A stretch of DNA of 46,654 nt from Amycolatopsis kentuckyensis (GTDB lineage: Bacteria; Actinomycetota; Actinomycetes; Mycobacteriales; Pseudonocardiaceae), in contig NZ_MUMI01000283.1 of the NCBI RefSeq assembly GCF_002155975.1, positions 1-46,654 on the forward strand, read 5' to 3'. The notes under the pieces are model-generated. The model did not search any database, was not told the origin of the DNA, and was given only the letters and a program-made list of their open reading frames with translations. The first letter of the stretch is position 1. Every line of letters starts with the position of its first letter. Shown piece by piece: positions 8,637 through 17,258 of the stretch. Both the position numbers and the translations under genes were made by a program.

Positions 8637-8774
8637 GATTCCCGGGTACACCGTGGGCGGCGCCACAGCGCTCGTTTGCGCTGTCCGCGCAAGGTTTTCG
8701 GTTACGTTGGTACCGGTCGGCCGCCCAGCCTGGCATGCTGACCGGATCTCGTCGGCCACTTCGGAGAATGGTGG

Positions 8775-10250
8775 ATGCTCGTGGAAAGTCGCCGGATCCG
8801 CGATCGGTACCGGCTGCTCGAGCCGATCGGCGGCGGCGCGATGGGCACGGTGTGGCGGGCCCAGGACGAAAAGCTCGACCGCACCGTGGCGATCAAGGAA
8901 CTCCTGCTGCCGCACGACCACGACGAGCAACGCACCCAGGAGGCGAAGAACCGCGCGATGCGCGAGGCGCGGATCGCCGCCCGGTTGCAGCATTCCCACG
9001 CGATCACCGTGTTCGCCGTCCTCGAGGAGGAGGACCGGCCGTGGCTGGTGATGGAGTACCTGCCGTCGAAGAGCTTGGCCCTCGTGCTCGGCGAGGAGCC
9101 GGCCACGGTGGACGACGCCATCCGCGTCGGCGTGCAGATCAGCTCGGCGCTGGCCGGCGCGCACCGCGCCGGGGTCGTGCACCGCGACGTGAAGCCGGCC
9201 AACATCCTGGTCTCCGAGGACGGCACGGCGAAGATCACCGACTTCGGCATCTCGCGCGCGATCGGTGACGTCAAGCTGACGGCGACGGGGGAGATCGCCG
9301 GCACGCCCGCGTACCTCGCGCCCGAAGTGGCCCGCGGCGAGGACGCGGACTTCGCCGCCGACGTCTTCTCGCTCGGCGCCACGCTGTACGCCGCCGTCGA
9401 GGGGCAGTCACCCTACGGCACCGCCGACAACCCGATCGCTTTGCTCTACAAGGCCTCCAGCGGCGAGATCGTGCCGCCGGAAAAGGCGGGCCGGCTGACC
9501 CCGCTGCTGCTGCGGATGCTCGCCTCCGAGCCGGCCGAGCGTCCCTCGATGGACGAGGTCGAGCAGGAGCTGCTGGCGCTGCTGCCGGATCCGGAGCCCG
9601 GCGAGTCGGTGCTCGCGGCGACGGTGCCCGAGACCGAACCGCCCGCGGTCCCGACCGTGCCCGCCGCGGTCGCCGTGCCCGCGGGCGAGGTCACCGCGGT
9701 GTCGCCGGGCGCGCGGAAGGGCCTGATCGCCGTCGGGGCGGGCGCGGCGCTGCTGTGCGTGGCCGTCGTCGTGGCGATTCTGCTGGTCGTGCGGCAGAAG
9801 GCGCCGGACGGCAATGTCGCCGCCCCGCCGCCGTCGCCGACACCGTCCACCTCGGCGTCCGCGACGCCCACGGCGCAGTCGTCGACGCCTGCTCCCTCTT
9901 CGCCGCCGACCTCCGCGACCTCGACTGCGCCGACTTCGCCGACCGTCTCGACGGTGTCCTCGTCGAAGACGGCGGCCCAGGCACTGCAGGACTACTACCT
10001 GCTGCTCCCGGGCAATCCGCAGGCGGCGTGGAACCTGCTCACGGACAAGTTCAGAGCCTCGCGCAACCAGACCTACGAGAAGTACAAGAACTTCTGGAGC
10101 CAATACCGGGTGGTGAACGCGGCCAACGTCAAGGAGGTCGGGAACAACCGGGTCACGGCGTTCGTCACCTACGACGGGGCCAAGGGCGAGAACGACACCT
10201 TCACCATGGTCCAGGTGGACGGCGTCTGGAAGATTGACGCGCAGAACTGA
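8775..10250 (+). CDS. Transmembrane Ser/Thr protein kinase (PASTA-less, Pkn-type)
   Basis: 491 residues. Kinase domain about 11-270: glycine loop GGGAMG (19-24), Lys41 in VAIKE, HRDVKPAN with Asp138, DFG Asp156, then activation segment TATGEIAGTPAYLAPE. A single membrane helix is near 315-338 (AVGAGAALLCVAVVVAILLVV), followed by a Ser/Thr/Pro-rich linker (about 345-395) and a C-terminal outer domain of about 90 residues ending VQVDGVWKIDAQN, which looks like a small NTF2-like or DUF4878-type sensor fold. ATG 8775 with GGAG 8 nt upstream. Full catalytic set, so active. Targets unknown. It lies between the phosphatase and the second GT4. Confidence 0.93.
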   Translation: MLVESRRIRDRYRLLEPIGGGAMGTVWRAQDEKLDRTVAIKELLLPHDHDEQRTQEAKNRAMREARIAARLQHSHAITVFAVLEEEDRPWLVMEYLPSKSLALVLGEEPATVDDAIRVGVQISSALAGAHRAGVVHRDVKPANILVSEDGTAKITDFGISRAIGDVKLTATGEIAGTPAYLAPEVARGEDADFAADVFSLGATLYAAVEGQSPYGTADNPIALLYKASSGEIVPPEKAGRLTPLLLRMLASEPAERPSMDEVEQELLALLPDPEPGESVLAATVPETEPPAVPTVPAAVAVPAGEVTAVSPGARKGLIAVGAGAALLCVAVVVAILLVVRQKAPDGNVAAPPPSPTPSTSASATPTAQSSTPAPSSPPTSATSTAPTSPTVSTVSSSKTAAQALQDYYLLLPGNPQAAWNLLTDKFRASRNQTYEKYKNFWSQYRVVNAANVKEVGNNRVTAFVTYDGAKGENDTFTMVQVDGVWKIDAQN

Positions 10251-10318
10251 ACCTTCCCGGCTTGGGGTGCGTGTGACGTATGAGCCGTCACCGCCGTCGA
10301 CCCACGCTGGAGGTAGCC

Positions 10319-10360
10319 GTGTCTGTTTCCGAACCCGACCTGCTCCGGCGCGCGCGATGA
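10319..10360 (+). CDS. 13-residue leader ORF coupled to the second GT4
   Basis: GTG at 10319 with an excellent GGAGG (10309-10313) 5 nt upstream encodes MSVSEPDLLRRAR and stops at TGA 10358-10360, overlapping the ATG of the glycosyltransferase as ATGA. The glycosyltransferase has no good ribosome site of its own, so ribosomes probably reach it by reinitiation from this mini-ORF. It may be a remnant of a longer upstream gene, since the paralogous GT4 is also entered through such an overlap. Confidence 0.5.
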   Translation: MSVSEPDLLRRAR

Positions 10361-11433
10361 GGCCCGCCGACCCGATGGTGTTCATCCTCCCGGCCGCGCC
10401 GCCGGGCAGCGACACCTACGACAAGCGGATGTGCCAGAACCTGCCCGCCGTCGGGCAGCCGGTGCTGGAGCTGCCGATCGCCGGTGACTGGCCGGAGCCG
10501 GACGCGACGTCGAGACGGAGATTGGCGCGGTCCCTCGCCGCGCTGCCGGACCGGACGGTCGTGCTGCTCGACGGCATGATCGCCTCCGGCGTGCCGGAGA
10601 TCGTCGTCCCGCACGCCCGGCGGCTGCGCCTGGCCGTACTGGTGCACCAGGCCCTCGCCGACGAGCCGGGCCTCGCCCCGGCGCACGCCGCGGAGCTGGA
10701 CGCCTGCGAACGCGAGACGCTGCGGATGGCCGGCATGGTCGTCGCGACCAGCCCGTGGCTCGCCCGCCTGCTGATCGACCGCCACGACCTGGACCCCGGC
10801 CGCGTCTACGTGGCCAAGCCAGGCACCGACGCGGCCCCGCTCGCGGCAGGCGCGGACGGCGTGTCCCGGCTGCTCTGTGTGGGGGACGTGAGCCGCCGCA
10901 ACGGCCACGACGTGCTGATCCAGGCCCTCGGCGAGGTCGACCACCTGGCGCTGTCGTGCGTGTTCGCCGGCTCGCTGACGGCGGACCCGGCGTACGTCGA
11001 CGAGCTCGGCTGGACGATCGAGCGCCTCGGCCTCGGCAACCGCATCACCCTCGCCGGCGACGAGGTAGACCTCGGCGCGGCCTACAACGCGGCGGACCTG
11101 CTGGTCATCCCGGCCCGCGCGGCGACGTCCGGCATGTTCGTGGCCCAGGCGCTGGCCCGGGGCATCCCGGTCCTGGCCACCGAGGTGGGCGGGGTGTACG
11201 ACGCACTGGGCGTCGACGCCGACGGCGAGATGCCAGGCCTGCTGGTGGCACCGGACGACCCGTTCGCGCTGGCGGACGCGTTGCACCGCTGGTACGCGGA
11301 CCCGGAGCTGCGCCGCTCGTTGCGCACGGCGGCCCTGGGCCGGGGAAGCGCGCTGGAGGAGTGGGACGTAGCGGCGAGGCGGCTGACCCACGTGCTGTCG
11401 CGGCTGGCGTCCGAGCCCCGGATCGTCGCTTGA
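10357..11433 (+). CDS. GT4-like paralogue with destroyed active-site motifs
   Basis: 358 residues, alignable end to end with the GT4 at 3560-4627: ILPAAPPGSDTYDKRMC, LPIAGDWPEPD, VVLLDGMIASGVPEIVVPHARRL and LALARGIPVL-type blocks match one to one. The catalytic features are gone. Lys185 of the paralogue is Asn182 (SRRNGHD), the EX7E pair is Ala256 and Gln264 (RAATSGMFVAQA), and the acceptor-side Gly-Gly is altered to GSD. The reading frame is intact and GC-biased at third positions, so it is maintained rather than decaying. Perhaps a non-catalytic partner or sugar-binding regulator. Start ATG 10357, coupled to a 13-codon leader ORF. Confidence 0.85.
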   Translation: MRPADPMVFILPAAPPGSDTYDKRMCQNLPAVGQPVLELPIAGDWPEPDATSRRRLARSLAALPDRTVVLLDGMIASGVPEIVVPHARRLRLAVLVHQALADEPGLAPAHAAELDACERETLRMAGMVVATSPWLARLLIDRHDLDPGRVYVAKPGTDAAPLAAGADGVSRLLCVGDVSRRNGHDVLIQALGEVDHLALSCVFAGSLTADPAYVDELGWTIERLGLGNRITLAGDEVDLGAAYNAADLLVIPARAATSGMFVAQALARGIPVLATEVGGVYDALGVDADGEMPGLLVAPDDPFALADALHRWYADPELRRSLRTAALGRGSALEEWDVAARRLTHVLSRLASEPRIVA

Positions 11434-11532
11434 CGGTGCTCGGCGGGGTGGAGACGTTCTTCACCTGGAGCTCGCGCTGGGGCTGGGCCGGCCGCCACCG
11501 GAGCTCCGTACCTGACTCCTGACCTGGCGGAA

Positions 11533-11566
11533 CGGTTCGCCGGGAAGCGGGCTCCCCGGCGAACCG
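11533..11566. terminator. 12-bp stem hairpin between convergent genes
   Basis: CGGTTCGCCGGG (11533-11544) and its exact complement CCCGGCGAACCG (11555-11566) flank a 10-nt loop. Lies 6 bp beyond the stop of the GH92 gene and about 100 bp after the GT4-like gene, so it can end both transcripts. No U-tract, as usual in this kind of genome. Confidence 0.7.
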
Positions 11567-11572
11567 GACTCC

Positions 11573-14500
11573 TCACGCCAGGGTGAGCGCGTAGATCTCC
11601 ACCCGCGGATCGTTCGGCAGGCTCACCGACTGCACGGTCTTCCCGCCGTCCAGTCCCGCCGAAAGCCCGAACAGCCGAACCGGTGGCCCGTCGACCCCGC
11701 TGCCCGCCTTGATCCGGTGCGGCATCTCCAGCACCACCGGGCTCCCGGACCCCGCCCAGTCACCGAAGGTCAACGCCAGATCCGCGCTGGTCCCGTCGGT
11801 GTAGTGCGCCGTCACCGTCGTCGACACCGGGCCGTTGTGCGACGCCCCGACAATGCGAAGCGCCGCGTGCTGACCGGCCGGGAGCAGCAGCGACTGCCCG
11901 CGGGCCTCCACGAAGTTCGGCGCAGTCCCCGAAGCGTCCGGCGCCGCGTACGTGACGCCGTCCCAGGCCACCGGGCCCGCCGCGGGAAGCAGCGCAGCGT
12001 CGTAGCTCCAGCCGCCGCCGTCGAAGTTGCCTTCGGTCGACGCCGACACCGTGGCCGTGCCGTCGTGGTTGCGGTCGCGGGTCAGGTCGACCGCGCACTG
12101 CGGGCCGGAAGAAACGCACGCCGACGGTGTCCGGACCTCGATCGTCGCCGAGCGGGTCACCGTGTTCGGCCCCGACACCCTGACCTGCACCGGGTACGTC
12201 CCGACGGCCGCGCCCGACGGCACGTTCACCGTGATCGGCACCGTCTGCTGCACCGGCAGCCGTCCGGACCAGACCAGGAGCAACGGCTGGGACCGCGTCT
12301 TCCACGGCGAGGTGACCGAAACCGTCACCGGCTGCAGGCCCGGGTTCTGGGCCACCACGTCCAGGTCGAGGTGCACCTGCTGCGCCGCGCCGGACGGGAT
12401 CACCACCGACGTCTGCCGCAGCGACGCGTCGACGTGCCGCCGCTGGTCGCCCGCGGCGTTGTTCACCGACGGCGGCGCCGCGGACGGCGACGTTCCCCAC
12501 GAGGACGGCCGCGAGCCGAGCTTGTGCGACAGCGTCCCGCCGTGGGCCAGCGCGGCCCAGTCCAGGGACGTCTTCCGGACGTCCCGGCCGTTGAGCGACA
12601 CGCTCTGGATGTACCGGTTCGCGTCGCTCGCACCCGGCGCCGACACCGTGAGCGTCCCGCCCTGCGCGGAGCCGTACTGTCCGATGCGGACGGTCGCCGA
12701 CTCGAACTGCGGGCTCGACAGCGCGAGGAAGTTCGCGCCGCTCATCGTCGGGTACAGGCCGAGCGACGAGAAGACGTACCAGGCCGACATGGTGCCGAGG
12801 TCGTCGTTGCCGGTCATGCCGTCGGGGCCGGTGGTGAACAGCGTCATCGCCGCGCGGACGACGGTCGCGGTCTTCGCCGGCGCGCCGACCCAGTTGTACA
12901 TGTAGGGCGCGAGCAGGTCGGGCTCGTTGTTCGGGTTGTAGGTCGCCTTGCCGTAGTAGTCGTACGGGCTGGCGATCCAGTCCTTCCGCGCGGTGCCCGC
13001 CGGGTCCTTCAGAAGATTGCCGTAGGAGAAGAAGGAGTCCAGGCGCTTCTCGGTCGAGGTCCGGCCGCCCATCAGCGAGACGAGCCCGGCCGGGTCCTGC
13101 GGCACGAGCCACTGGTACTGGTAGGCGCCGCCTTCGTGGAACTGGTGGGCGGCGTCGACCGGATTGTACGGCGTGAGGAACGTGCCCTCGGCGGTGCGCG
13201 GGCGGAACTGGCCGATCGAGGAGTCCCACAGGTTGCGGTACCACTGGCCGCGGTCGGCGAACATCCGCGCGTCCGCCTGGTGGCCGAGGCCGCGGGCCAT
13301 CAGCGCGAGCGACGCGTCCGCGGCGGCGTACTCCATGGTCGCCGACGCCGGGTGCTCGCAGTCGTTGTCGCCGCCCTTGGCCGCGCAGTCCTTGCCGAGT
13401 TCCAGTCCGCTCGGGACGTACCCGCGCTCGTTGTAGTAGTCGACGCCGGAGCGGCCGTTGTACGGCGAGTCGGCGGGCGGCGTGCTCGTCGCGTTCTTCT
13501 TGAGCAGCGCGTACGCCTCTTCTTCGTGCCCGGCGAGCAGGCCCTTCGACCACGCTTCGACGAGGAACGGCGTCACCGGGTCGCCGGTCATGATGTTCGT
13601 TTCGCTCTCGGCCAGCGCCCAGCGCGGCAGCCACCCGCCGTCCCGTCCGATGGCGACGACCGACAGCGCGACGTCCCGCGCGACCTGCGGTTCCAGCATT
13701 TCGAGCAGCTGGTTCTGCGGCCGGTAGGTGTCCCACAGCGAGAAGTTCTGGTACGGCGTGTAGCCGCTCGCGGTGTGCACCTTGCCGTCGAAGCCGGTGT
13801 ACGCGCCGTCGGTGTCGCCGGCCAGGTTCGGGTGCAGCTGCGCGTGGTAGAGCGCGGTGTAGAACGCCGTCTGCCGCTCGGTCGTGCCGCCGGCGATCTT
13901 GATCGCGCCCAGCCGGTCGGCCCACTGCTGGTGCAGCGCGGCGCGCGTCGCGTCGAAGTCGTGGTTCGACGTCTCCGCCGCGAGGTTCTTCCGCGCGCCC
14001 TCGAGCCCGGTGTAGGACAGGCCGACCTTGAGCACGACGTCGTGGTCGGTGGTCGCGTCGAAACTCGCCCAGGCGCCGTTGCTCCCGGTGCCCGCGGCGT
14101 CGCGGCTGCCCTCGCTGCGTGTCGAACCGCGCCAGGTGCCGAACGAGCTGAACGGCCGGTCGAAGGTCGCGGTGAAGTAGACGGTGTGCTCGTCGTGGCC
14201 GGCGCAGAACCCGCCGGCCTTGACCCGCCCTTCGAGCGTCCGGTCACCGACGACGTGGATCTCCGAATCCTTGACGGACTGGTTGGCCTGACCGGTGTTG
14301 AACAGGACGTTCGCCTGCCCGGTCGACGGGAACGTGTAGCGCTGCCAGCCGGTGCGCGCGGTCGCCGTCAGTTCGGCGTTGATCCCGTACTTCTTGAGGC
14401 CGACGCGGTAGTAGCCCGGCTCGGCGTGCTCGTCGTCGTGGCTGTACTCGGACCGGTAGGCGTTCTTGTCAACGTTGTCCACCGCCCCGGTCGTCGGCAT

Positions 14501-14803
14501 GATCGGCAGCTCGCCCATCACGCCGCAGCCGACGCCGGACAGGTGTGTCTGGCTGAAGCCGTAGATCGCGTTCTGCAGGTAGTCGTAGCCACCCTGGCCG
14601 CCAGTGTCCGGGCTGACCTGCACCATCCCGAACGGCGCGCTGGCGCCGGGGAAGGTGTTCCCGAAGTTCTGCGTGCCGACGAACGGGTTGACCAGGCTCA
14701 CCGGATCGACTTCCGCGGCGGCGTGTGCGGTGGCCTGGGTCGTGGCGGCGGCCACGAGTCCCACGACCGCCGCGGCGATCAGTTGTCTGCTTGGCGACCC
14801 CAT
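11573..14803 (-). CDS. Secreted GH92 alpha-mannosidase with C-terminal accessory domains
   Basis: 1076 residues. Signal peptide 1-29 (hydrophobic LIAAAVVGLVAAATTQ, cleavage near AHA-AA). The GH92 body runs from NPFVGTQNFGNTFPGASAPFGM (about 38) to about 770, with FHEGGAYQYQW carrying the catalytic acid Glu and GNDDLGTMSAWYVFSSLG the calcium/base aspartates. About 300 extra residues follow: an Ig-like segment (about 820-920) and a beta-rich domain that looks like a carbohydrate-binding or NPCBM-like module. GH92 enzymes are calcium-dependent exo-mannosidases that release mannose from yeast mannan or N-glycans. The start has GGGAGG upstream and lies directly behind a perfect 14-bp palindrome, presumably a LacI-type operator. 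Confidence 0.93.
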   Translation of the reverse strand: MGSPSRQLIAAAVVGLVAAATTQATAHAAAEVDPVSLVNPFVGTQNFGNTFPGASAPFGMVQVSPDTGGQGGYDYLQNAIYGFSQTHLSGVGCGVMGELPIMPTTGAVDNVDKNAYRSEYSHDDEHAEPGYYRVGLKKYGINAELTATARTGWQRYTFPSTGQANVLFNTGQANQSVKDSEIHVVGDRTLEGRVKAGGFCAGHDEHTVYFTATFDRPFSSFGTWRGSTRSEGSRDAAGTGSNGAWASFDATTDHDVVLKVGLSYTGLEGARKNLAAETSNHDFDATRAALHQQWADRLGAIKIAGGTTERQTAFYTALYHAQLHPNLAGDTDGAYTGFDGKVHTASGYTPYQNFSLWDTYRPQNQLLEMLEPQVARDVALSVVAIGRDGGWLPRWALAESETNIMTGDPVTPFLVEAWSKGLLAGHEEEAYALLKKNATSTPPADSPYNGRSGVDYYNERGYVPSGLELGKDCAAKGGDNDCEHPASATMEYAAADASLALMARGLGHQADARMFADRGQWYRNLWDSSIGQFRPRTAEGTFLTPYNPVDAAHQFHEGGAYQYQWLVPQDPAGLVSLMGGRTSTEKRLDSFFSYGNLLKDPAGTARKDWIASPYDYYGKATYNPNNEPDLLAPYMYNWVGAPAKTATVVRAAMTLFTTGPDGMTGNDDLGTMSAWYVFSSLGLYPTMSGANFLALSSPQFESATVRIGQYGSAQGGTLTVSAPGASDANRYIQSVSLNGRDVRKTSLDWAALAHGGTLSHKLGSRPSSWGTSPSAAPPSVNNAAGDQRRHVDASLRQTSVVIPSGAAQQVHLDLDVVAQNPGLQPVTVSVTSPWKTRSQPLLLVWSGRLPVQQTVPITVNVPSGAAVGTYPVQVRVSGPNTVTRSATIEVRTPSACVSSGPQCAVDLTRDRNHDGTATVSASTEGNFDGGGWSYDAALLPAAGPVAWDGVTYAAPDASGTAPNFVEARGQSLLLPAGQHAALRIVGASHNGPVSTTVTAHYTDGTSADLALTFGDWAGSGSPVVLEMPHRIKAGSGVDGPPVRLFGLSAGLDGGKTVQSVSLPNDPRVEIYALTLA

Positions 14804-14822
14804 GGGGCGCGCACCTCCCAGG

Positions 14823-14836
14823 TGACAACGTTGTCA
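14823..14836. promoter_or_regulatory. Perfect palindrome TGACAACGTTGTCA, LacI-type operator
   Basis: A 14-bp exact palindrome with a central CG, 20-33 bp upstream of the GH92 start and just outside its ribosome site. This is the classic LacI/GalR-family operator form at glycoside hydrolase genes in actinomycetes. No LacI-family gene is in the window, so the repressor acts from elsewhere. Confidence 0.75.
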
Positions 14837-14895
14837 GAAGCGGACTGTCCAGCAGCTTTTCACATCGGCGGGCATTTGAGAAGGCGGCAACCAGG

Positions 14896-16218
14896 TCAAG
14901 CCGTTGTCATCGCCTGCCGGAGCAGCCGGGCGGCGGCTTCGACGCCGGTGTCGGCCAGGTTGCCGTAGCCGAGGACGAGCGCGGGGTCGCCCGGCGTCGT
15001 CCGGTAGCCGTCGAGGTCGGTCACCTTGACCCCGAGCGCCCTCGCCTTCCGGACGACGGCCGCGGCGTCCTGGTCGAGGTGGAGCACCAGGTGCAGCCCG
15101 GCCGCGACCCCGGAGAGCGGCGCCGGCCCGAGCGCCTCGACGAGCTTGTCGCGCCGCGCGCGGTAGCGCAGCCGCGCCGCCCGCAGGTGCCGGTCGTAGC
15201 CGCCGCTCGTGATGAAGCCCGCCAGCGCGAGCTGGTCGAGCACGGGCGGCGGGTGCGCCTGCACTGTCCACTGTGGAGGCAGGACGACCCAGCCGAGCCC
15301 GAGTGCGGGACTGAGCGTCTTGCTGACCGACCCGAAGAGCACGACCCGCCCCGGGTCGGTGCCCTGGACGGTGCCGACGGGCCGCCGGTCGTAGCGGAAC
15401 TCGGCGTCGTAGTCGTCCTCGAGGACCAGGCCGTCGACGTCCCGCGCCCAGGCCAGCAGCTCGGCGCGCCGCCGCGGCGAGAGGACCGAGCCGGTGGGGA
15501 ACTGGTGCGCGGGCGAGACGAGCACGGCGCGGACGCCCGCCGGAATCCGCCCGACGTCGAGGCCTTCGCCGTCGACCGGCACCGGGTGGACGGTCATCCC
15601 GGCGCCTTCGGCCGTCCGCCGCAACCGCGTCCACCCGGGATCCTCGACGGCGAGCTTGGTCTGTCCGCGCTCGACCAGGGCGCGGCAGACGCCGGCCACC
15701 CCGTCGGTGACGCCGCCGCAGACCAGCACGGTGCCGGGCGCGGCGCCGCGGACGCGCCGGAGGTACTCGCCCAGAACCCGCCGCAACCGGGGGTGGCCGC
15801 CCGGCTCGGGCAGCCCGAAGTCCGTGTGCGGCGTGTTCGCGAGCACCTCGCGGACCGCTTCCGCCCACGGCCGGCGGGGAAAGTTCCGCAGGTCGGGCAG
15901 GCCCGGAGCGAGGTCGTACCGCGGTGCCGCCGCCCGCGCCGGCTCGTTCGCCGCCACCGCGTCACCCACCGGCCGGACCCGGGTGGCCGACCCGGTGCGC
16001 CCGGCCAGGTACCCCTCGGCGACGAGCTGCGCGTAGGCCTGCGTGACGACCCACCGCGAGCACCCGAGGTCGGTGGCGAGCCGGCGGCTCGGGGGGACGG
16101 TGCCGGTCAGGACGCCGGCGCGGATCGTCTTGCGCAAGGCCCTGGCCAGCTGTTCGTGCTTCGGGCCCGGCCCGGTCAGTTCGAGCAGCACGCCCCAATC
16201 GGTCTGTGATCCTGCCAC
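14896..16218 (-). CDS. MocR/PdxR-type GntR regulator with aminotransferase domain
   Basis: 440 residues. Winged helix of the GntR family at about 15-80 (PPSRRLATDLGCSRWVVTQAY), then a fold-type I aminotransferase-like domain with the PLP-binding Lys in GSVSKTLSPALGLGW and LEDDYDAEFRYDRRPVG. Such proteins sense PLP or an amino acid and usually control a divergent gene, here the aldo/keto reductase at 16266. That reductase could act on pyridoxal, a known pairing for MocR proteins. GTG start 16218, with TACAGT 8 nt upstream, so probably leaderless. PdxST genes are not adjacent, so the exact target is open. Confidence 0.9.
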   Translation of the reverse strand: MAGSQTDWGVLLELTGPGPKHEQLARALRKTIRAGVLTGTVPPSRRLATDLGCSRWVVTQAYAQLVAEGYLAGRTGSATRVRPVGDAVAANEPARAAAPRYDLAPGLPDLRNFPRRPWAEAVREVLANTPHTDFGLPEPGGHPRLRRVLGEYLRRVRGAAPGTVLVCGGVTDGVAGVCRALVERGQTKLAVEDPGWTRLRRTAEGAGMTVHPVPVDGEGLDVGRIPAGVRAVLVSPAHQFPTGSVLSPRRRAELLAWARDVDGLVLEDDYDAEFRYDRRPVGTVQGTDPGRVVLFGSVSKTLSPALGLGWVVLPPQWTVQAHPPPVLDQLALAGFITSGGYDRHLRAARLRYRARRDKLVEALGPAPLSGVAAGLHLVLHLDQDAAAVVRKARALGVKVTDLDGYRTTPGDPALVLGYGNLADTGVEAAARLLRQAMTTA

Positions 16219-16224
16219 GGTATT

Positions 16225-16242
16225 GGACTGTAGTGCCGGACC
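16225..16242. promoter_or_regulatory. MocR/reductase divergent promoter with GGAC direct repeat
   Basis: Between the two start codons (47 bp) GGAC occurs at 16225-16228 and 16238-16241, 13 bp apart, overlapping the minus-strand -10 TACAGT (16232-16227). MocR proteins typically bind direct repeats in such gaps, so this may be an autoregulatory site. Confidence 0.35.
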
Positions 16243-16252
16243 GATCCGGGCT

Positions 16253-16258
16253 TAGCGT
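16253..16258 (+). promoter_or_regulatory. -10 box TAGCGT, leaderless start of aldo/keto reductase
   Basis: TAGCGT ends 7 nt before ATG 16266. There is no Shine-Dalgarno, which supports leaderless transcription and the choice of this start over the upstream in-frame codon at 16206. Confidence 0.55.
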
Positions 16259-16265
16259 GATCGGT

Positions 16266-17258
16266 ATGAAGAAGGTGGAACTGGGCGTGACCGGCCAGTA
16301 CGTGAGCCAGGTGTCGCTGGGCTGCATGACGATGGGCACGTCGACGGACGAACCGACGTCGAAGCGGATCCTGGACGCCTACCTCGACGCGGGCGGCGAC
16401 TTCCTGGACACGGCGAACTGCTACGCGTGGTGGGCGCCGGACGCCACCGGCGGCGAAAGCGAGTCCTTGCTCGGCCGCCTGCTGAAGGGCCGCCGTGACC
16501 GGGTCTTCCTGGCGACGAAGGTGTCGGCGGGCATCACCGACCTCCCGGCGGCGCGCGCCGGCCGGCATCCGGACGGCACGGTGGACTGGGCCGGGGTGGA
16601 GCGGACGTTCGAGGGCGCGGGCGCGACGGTGATCGAGCGCGAGGTGGAGCTCAGCCTGCGGCGGCTGGGCACCGACCACATCGACCTCTACTACGTCCAC
16701 GTCGACGACCGCCGCGTGCCGCTGGAAGAGACACTGTCCGCATTGGACTCCCTGGTCCGGGCGGGCAAGGTGCGGTACATCGGCTGGAGCAACGTCCGGA
16801 CGTGGCGCCTGGAGCGCATCCGGTCCCTGGCGCTGGCCAACGGCTGGGCGTCCCCGGTGGCAGTCCAGGTCCAGCACTCGTACCTGCGTCCCACCGGCGC
16901 CGACGTCCCCTCGATCGCGGGCGCCGAGCTGCTGGACTGGCTGTCGCTGCACCCGGACGTCTCACTGGCCGCGTATTCCTCGCTGCTGCGCGGAATCTAC
17001 GACGACGCCGCGTACCGGGAGTCCACTCCGGTCTGGCAGTCCTACGCGGGCCCGGACTCGGAAGCGCGCCTGGCCGCGGTCGCGAAGGTGGCGTCGTCGC
17101 TGGGTGCGTCGGGCAACCAGGTGGCGTTGGCGTGGCTGCTGCACCACGGCGTCATCCCGCTGATCGGCCCGCGCACGTGGGAGCACTACGAGTCGATTGC
17201 CCCGGCCTTCACCCTGGAGCTGCCGGACGAGCTGCTTTCCGTGCTGGACAACGCGTAG
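16266..17258 (+). CDS. Aldo/keto reductase
   Basis: 330 residues, TIM-barrel NADPH oxidoreductase. The catalytic tetrad is visible: Asp and Tyr in FLDTANCYAWW (about 47-57), Lys in FLATKVS (about 85) and His in YYVHVDD (about 140). NADPH-binding end IGPRTWEHYES near the C-terminus. Reduces aldehydes or ketones. Head-to-head with the MocR regulator, its likely controller, so pyridoxal or an amino-acid-derived carbonyl is a reasonable guess. The 3' end overlaps the convergent LysR gene by 73 bp. Confidence 0.93.
   Translation: MKKVELGVTGQYVSQVSLGCMTMGTSTDEPTSKRILDAYLDAGGDFLDTANCYAWWAPDATGGESESLLGRLLKGRRDRVFLATKVSAGITDLPAARAGRHPDGTVDWAGVERTFEGAGATVIEREVELSLRRLGTDHIDLYYVHVDDRRVPLEETLSALDSLVRAGKVRYIGWSNVRTWRLERIRSLALANGWASPVAVQVQHSYLRPTGADVPSIAGAELLDWLSLHPDVSLAAYSSLLRGIYDDAAYRESTPVWQSYAGPDSEARLAAVAKVASSLGASGNQVALAWLLHHGVIPLIGPRTWEHYESIAPAFTLELPDELLSVLDNA

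Noticed and set aside
11717..14968. Plus-strand open frame of more than 1000 codons across the GH92 gene
   Set aside because: It is Arg/Val/Gly-rich with no domain or signal, and lies opposite a clear GH92 mannosidase. High GC makes long antisense frames common.
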